Source: Diphasiastrum complanatum
Lineage: Eukaryota > Streptophyta > Lycopodiopsida > Lycopodiales > Lycopodiaceae
DNA length: 64,000 bases
Reading direction: 5' to 3'
Assembly (NCBI GenBank): GCA_029204225.1
Contig: CM055097.1
Span: 67,130,844 to 67,194,843 of the forward strand
A program made the position numbers and the translations under genes. Numbering within the stretch: position 1 is the first letter of the stretch; the number at the start of each line of letters is the position of its first letter. The notes beneath the pieces are model-generated. The model saw only the letters and a program-made list of their open reading frames with translations. It was not told the origin of the DNA and did no database searches. This document shows positions 63,361-64,000 of this stretch, one piece after another.

Positions 63361-64000
63361 GCCCTACATAACCCAGGAGATGATTTCTTTGAATGATACA
63401 TTTTTATGCAAGGTTTTTCCTTTTAACCATTTTTCTTTCTTCTCCCATTAATGTGAGTTGATTATAATGGTTCTTGAGAATTATAGTGCCTCTTCTCACA
63501 CGACTTGATTGTGTCCTAACCATGTGTACAATTCTCTAATGCGTAGAGTGTTGGGTGTTTCGTGGGAACCCACCATGAATTTTGTATAGTAGGATAAATA
63601 AGTACGAGGGCACTAGCATCATGTATAAGTCCAACCCAATGAGCACTACTAGTAAAATTACGCAAGTTGTAGTTTAGAAATGAAGCAACTTGGGCATTAT
63701 AACTAAATCATAATAGTAACGGCCCAAAAGCCAAGTGTAGATAAAATGCTAAGTTAGCAAGTTGAAAAGGAATCACATGTATCATGTGAAGGCTCATATG
63801 AGTACTCACCTAGCTAAATTACCACCGTTATGTTCAATCAAGAGGACGATTTTGTACTCAAGAGATCCTTACTAATTTTCATAAGTCATGCTCTTTTTAC
63901 ATTATTATATTTCATGCTTTTCATTGATTTATCTTTCATTGGTATTTGCTTGTTTTTGGGATTTGAAACAGTAAGTTATCTCCTCTGCTTCCTCTATGTG
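63361..64000. other. Right edge, nothing recognised
   Basis: No gene or transposon terminus supported. Confidence 0.4.

Overview
The window is nuclear DNA of a land plant, most likely a flowering plant. Four spliced genes with plastid or plant-type products sit in AT-rich DNA full of retrotransposon debris and long (GA)n/(CT)n microsatellites. The species cannot be named from the sequence. All introns have GT..AG ends, and the exon phases close exactly in all four gene models.

Genes: (1) 8347-12239, plus strand, three exons, 322 aa: PSB33/LIL8-type thylakoid protein with a Rieske-like fold and a C-terminal LHC-like helix. (2) 24282-18817, minus strand, three exons, 275 aa: YGGT/YlmG family protein (YLMG1-like, plastid). 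(3) 40332-43793, plus strand, eight exons, 202 aa: Rab1/RABD2 GTPase of ER-to-Golgi traffic. (4) 55673-52321, minus strand, five exons, 320 aa: NADPH-dependent reductase of the isoflavone reductase/PCBER/pinoresinol-lariciresinol reductase family. They form no pathway together, although two products are plastid proteins.

Layout: 1-2.5 kb holds a decayed copia remnant. 4.1-5.0 kb holds an LTR with primer-binding site next to a CACTA-type terminus. 6.2-8.1 kb holds a 5'-truncated, frame-broken non-LTR retrotransposon ending just before the PSB33 promoter. 16.6-17.3 kb carries gypsy and copia fragments. The first YLMG intron contains a copia reverse transcriptase fragment. 27.9-32.2 kb is a large copia element on the minus strand. 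33.2-38.6 kb is nested debris: an LTR, a pair of direct repeats enclosing exon-like sequence, Penelope-like RT remnants and a copia RNase H tail. 45.1-47.3 kb is a copia 3' half with an LTR and two primer-binding sites. 58.0-61.5 kb is a partly tandem copia array. The rest is unrecognised AT-rich DNA with a few tandem repeats.

The most unusual signals are structural. Three separate copia loci show an LTR with internal-type sequence on both sides (pol tail/PPT on one side, PBS or pol on the other), instead of the usual terminal position. Three of the four genes have GA-rich leaders that stay open in frame from an upstream ATG. The RABD2 leader contains an imperfect four-copy repeat. A pair of LTR-like repeats encloses exon-like sequence in the opposite orientation. 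I see no evidence of a wholly new enzymatic system.
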